DNA of 64,000 nucleotides, taken from the NCBI GenBank assembly GCA_029449235.1, contig JANATG010000020.1:620001-684000 (forward strand), read 5' to 3'. The translations under genes were made by a program, and so were the position numbers. Source of the DNA: Linnemannia schmuckeri. Lineage: Eukaryota; Mortierellomycota; Mortierellomycetes; Mortierellales; Mortierellaceae. A model generated the notes under the pieces. The model did no database searches, was not told the origin of the DNA, and worked only from the letters and a program-made list of their open reading frames with translations. Within the stretch, counting starts at the first letter, position 1. Each line of letters begins with the position of its first letter. Positions 60,629 through 64,000 of the stretch are shown here, piece after piece.

Positions 60629-61459
60629 CATCACTGGGGACACACAGAGAGAGCCGCTCATTTCTTTTTTCTCCTTTTTGCCCTGACCATCCGAACCTCG
60701 ATTGGTTGGTTGAATGAATGCTTTCATATGTATGCGATGTGTTTGTTTGTGCTTGTGCTTGTGATGGGCGAGGCAATTTGATCTTCTAGTCTACCTCTTA
60801 ATATTCGGATCCTTTTTTTCCTTTTTACAGCGTCTTTTCTTCTCCTTTCTTGTTCTTTTTTCTATTATTTTTGTCTTTTCTGTTCTTTACCCTCACAACT
60901 CCTTTCATTTTGTTCATTCGTTTTTTGTTTTTGTCGTTTGCTCATTTCATTGTACCTCATTTGTTTTCTTTTTTTTTTTTTTTTTTCTCATTAATTAATA
61001 TTCAAAGTGATCTACTCATCGACGCCATTACTTTCTCACTCACGCACCTAACAGCCTCGCTCTTCCTTCAATAGAGTCTCCTTCCTTTCCTTTTCTATCC
61101 TTCTCCACGTTCCCCCTTTTACTTCTATTTTTCTTTTTATTTTCTCCGCACACCCTTCCAGTACCTACCAGACTGTACCCTTTCGCCCACTTCTTTCGAT
61201 CTTCCTACCCTGTCCTTTCCTCGCTCACTCAGCACTCTTCACCACAATCCATCCCTTTATTTTTCTGTCGGATCATATTTCAGGCATAAACTCATCTCTA
61301 TTCAACCTTACACCCACCTCTCTCGAAAGCACCAAATCTTCTTCGTTCATCATTTTTGAAATCACTCGCTCTCTCCTCTAACGGACCCTTGTTTGGCCCT
61401 TTTGTTGTTGTTTACCCTCTTCATTAATCCTCAACTCAAAACACAACAAACAAAAACAA
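57828..61459. other. Long region upstream of the Zn2Cys6 gene
   Basis: No coding frame is convincing on either strand. Features are a T run of about 22 bases near 59201-59222, a 51-base T run at 60578-60628 flanked by 8-base direct repeats, and a T run near 60969-60987. From about 61070 to the TATA element the + strand is C/T-rich. The 8.2-kb gap before this regulator may hold its cis-elements. Confidence 0.4.
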
Positions 61460-61465
61460 TATAAA
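61460..61465 (+). promoter_or_regulatory. Possible TATA element of the Zn2Cys6 gene
   Basis: TATAAA lies 241 bases before the ATG at 61701, within a C/A/T-rich leader. Confidence 0.4.
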
Positions 61466-61700
61466 CCCAACCTTCCCTAGCCAACAACAAGCACCTATCA
61501 CCTGGAGACCCCTTCTCCAGCCCAACATACTTCCATCCCCGGGACTATCACTATTTACTAAGATAATTGCAGACCAACCCATACTTTTTTGGTCTCTTTT
61601 CTTCTGGTTCAAAGTCGTCCTACCCTTACAAACCTCCTTCTCTTTCAGCTTTTGTTCAATTGCACGGTTCTCTCTCCTTGTCGTTCTTACTCATCTCAAT

Positions 61701-64000
61701 ATGACATTCTCTGGCCTCCCCAGTCTTCGCGATCCCAAGCACAGTCTCAAAAACTCACACTCGGGTTCGTCGGCATCTTCCTCCCCAAGCAGTTCACCCA
61801 GTTCATCACCTACCACTAAACCGGTTTTTGGTCAACAACAGCTTCAACAGCAGCCTCAACAACAACAGCTTCAACAGCAGCCTCAACAACAACATCAGCA
61901 ACAACAGCAACAACAGCACCAGCAGCAACAGCAGCAACAGCAACCTCAGCAAGGCGGGGCTGCTGTCCTGGGTATTGCAGACCATCCTACGGTCAATGTT
62001 GCCCCACCTTCGACAACTACGTCAATAGCGGAGGGGGCACGGCCTGTTGTCACTGGGAACAGTGGAGCTCTTGTTATGATGTCGGTCGCGGCGGCTAATG
62101 TCCCGATAGAGACTACCATCCCCACAAGCTTGACCGAGAGTTCGTTCCAAGGACTGATCCAGTCGTCCTTTGGACATGTTCTCAATTCTCTCTCTCCTCA
62201 GGGGATGGTGGAGATCCCTCAGTCTGAGTCTCAGTCGAGCACAAGTATGAGCACGGTCGATCTGCACCAGCTGCAGGTCCAATCGCCTGGTCAACTATCG
62301 ATGCTTCTCTCTCCTATGGCTGCATCGCCAACGCCCATTGTGACCAAGAAGAAGGCTGCTCCACAGAACCTGAGTCCTGCTCACAGTGCAGCCTACCGCA
62401 AGCGGTTGAATGTTAATCAAGGTACAGTACCCTGCAACACAACATGCCCGTCTTGTCTCTTCTTTATTCATCCTAGTGTACCTTTAGTCAGATACATTGA
62501 AACTCTATTCGACCAGCCACCCTCTGTTTACACCTCAGACCCCCAGCCCCCACGTCCTATTCCTACTGTCGTTGTGACTAGCTGTCCAATCTATTTTATT
62601 TTTCCTTGTGTGGCTCACCCTCTCGATCTTTTTTCCGCCCCACAATCCCACAAAAAAGAGAGAGCTGATACCGAACAATGAGTTGTGAAAGAGTGGCAAT
62701 CAACATGTAATATGATCCGCAAGAGCACCTTCTCTTCCTTTTTTCTCTTTTTTTGCTGCTCGTATTCCCTCTTCTTTTGCGTTTCTTCCGTCATCTGTAA
62801 ATTTGCGCCGCAAGGTGGAACCAATCGTATTAACCATAGAACATCATCTGTCTTCTTTTGTCTTCTTTGGTCATATCAAATACTCTCTTTTATACCTTGT
62901 CATTTCCACACTTTCTTCGTATTCAATTGCAACCGGCCTGTCTTGTCAGTCTGCGACTGGTGCAGATACAGAAAAATCAGATGTGATCGCGAGTCGCCCT
63001 GCAACTCCTGCCAGCACTCCAAGCGAGAGTGCATCCGTACCCCGCCCTCTGCCCTTCTCGCCAACCAACAACAGACTCACCCCGCCGAAGATCAAGAATC
63101 CATCGTCTCATCCCCTGCAAGCTCAACAGGAAAGACGAAGCGAGCCCGTGCCATCAACAAGGACGGCAGATCCCGTCGTGCCTCCAAGTCCTACCGTGGA
63201 AGCAGCATCAGCTCCCACCATAGTTCCTCTTACACCTCGTTCTCGTCCGACAACGACGGCTCTGATGAAGTCGATGAGAATGATGGCGAGGATGAGACAA
63301 AGCCATCCAGCGGCTCGAGAGCTGGCGAGTCGTCCGTCTCGCCTGTGGTCGGATCCTTGACTTTGGCTGGCTTGGGCCTCTCCGGCTTGGGTTTAGGCCT
63401 TGGCAGACTTGGATCTAACCTTAGTCTAGATGCAAGACGTGGGAGTGACTTTCAGGTGGCGAGCCCACCCTCATTCGGTTCTAGCATGGCTGCCTTCCAA
63501 GAGAGCGTCATGCCTCAGCAGATGAGCCTGCAGGACCAAGAGCACCTTGAACGTATGCAGCGGATTGAGATGTTGTTGTCCAATGTAATCCCTGGTGCTG
63601 CCGAGTTCATCGCCAGTGGTTTGCAAGGCTCTTTGCCTCTGCAGCAGCAGCATAGCCAGCATCTCATGCAACAGCAGCGTCGAGCCTCTGTCGTGGAAAA
63701 GAAGGGGTTGTCGCTTTTAACCCACAACCTTGATCTGCACGAACAACAGTCTCAGCACGATCGCATTTTGTCCCCTCAAGAGCGCTTAGCCAAGATGGCT
63801 CTATCGTCGCCTGCCATCAGCACGACCATGGCTATGCCTTGGTCAAGCTCTCCCTCCGGCCTGTCCTCCCTCCGTGAGGAAAACGAGCCTACCGTGTCTC
63901 AGTCGACGTCCTCTTCATCATCGTCGTTGCCAGTGATGTCTGGCCCTGACTACATTGAGCGCATGAAGCGAATCGAGATATTACTGGGAACCATTCAAGA
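61701..64000 (+). CDS. Zn2Cys6 fungal transcription factor (3' end beyond window)
   Basis: This encodes a DNA-binding regulator of the Gal4-type zinc cluster class. Exon 1 is 61701-62421, and exon 2 runs from 62950 past the right edge. The 528-base GT-AG intron keeps frame. Residues 1-240 are Ser-rich then Gln-rich (about residues 45-85), a typical activation-type region. The cluster begins right at the splice junction: Cys242, 245, 252, 258, 261 and 268 give C-x2-C-x6-C-x5-C-x2-C-x6-C, with basic residues (YRKIRCDR) as in Gal4. A Lys/Arg-rich stretch and an acidic segment follow. Two later segments, each of the form E(R)M(K/Q)RIE(M/I)LL, may be dimerisation helices. No fungal-specific regulatory domain is visible before the edge. 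Target genes are unknown. Confidence 0.9.

Overview
The window looks like nuclear DNA of a filamentous fungus, most likely an early-diverging one of the Mortierella type (Mucoromycota). The evidence is mixed: short GT-AG introns in most genes, long pyrimidine-rich leaders on the coding strand, and a fungal gene set (ATP synthase subunit k, an Fmp46-type redox protein, a DASH-type kinetochore subunit, a Zn2Cys6 regulator and two pepsin-like GPI proteases) beside a Na+/K+-type P-type ATPase. The lineage is my inference. The fungal origin is well supported. Gene models were built by hand from splice signals and reading-frame continuity.

Layout. 0-2 kb: a NIPA-type Mg2+ transporter (-), cut by the left edge. 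2-5.9 kb: leaders, coding-like scraps and a possible tiny first exon. 5.9-9.5 kb: a type IIC P-type ATPase (+). 9.9-11.9 kb: ATP19 (-) and IMP1 (+), two mitochondrial inner-membrane genes in divergent orientation. 13-19 kb: two tandem pepsin-like aspartic protease genes. 19.8-22.3 kb: a SUN-domain protein. 23.2-25.9 kb: a phenol-hydroxylase-type FAD monooxygenase (-). 26.8-28.9 kb: the 3' end of an unidentified single-pass membrane protein gene, perhaps decayed. 29.9-32.1 kb: a nine-exon Spc34-like gene (-). 32.4-35.1 kb: an HSPA12-like Hsp70 with a glutamine-rich N-terminal domain (-). 36.0-36.6 kb: an Fmp46-like thioredoxin-fold gene (+). 36.8-39.1 kb: a KY-type transglutaminase-like protein (-).

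From 39 to 61.7 kb the window is gene-poor. It holds one clear gene, a secreted protein with an LPMO-like histidine N-terminus at 52.8 kb, plus a likely 96-residue protein at 47.9 kb and weaker tiny ORFs. It also holds many homopolymer runs and a candidate 121-bp Mutator-type miniature element with 9-bp target duplications at 57.1 kb. The right edge cuts a Zn2Cys6 transcription factor (+) that starts at 61.7 kb.

The genes do not form one pathway. Two local themes stand out: mitochondrial inner membrane (ATP19, IMP1, probably Fmp46) and cell wall or exterior (two GPI proteases, the LPMO-like protein). I saw no convincing CRISPR array, rRNA, tRNA or biosynthetic cluster.
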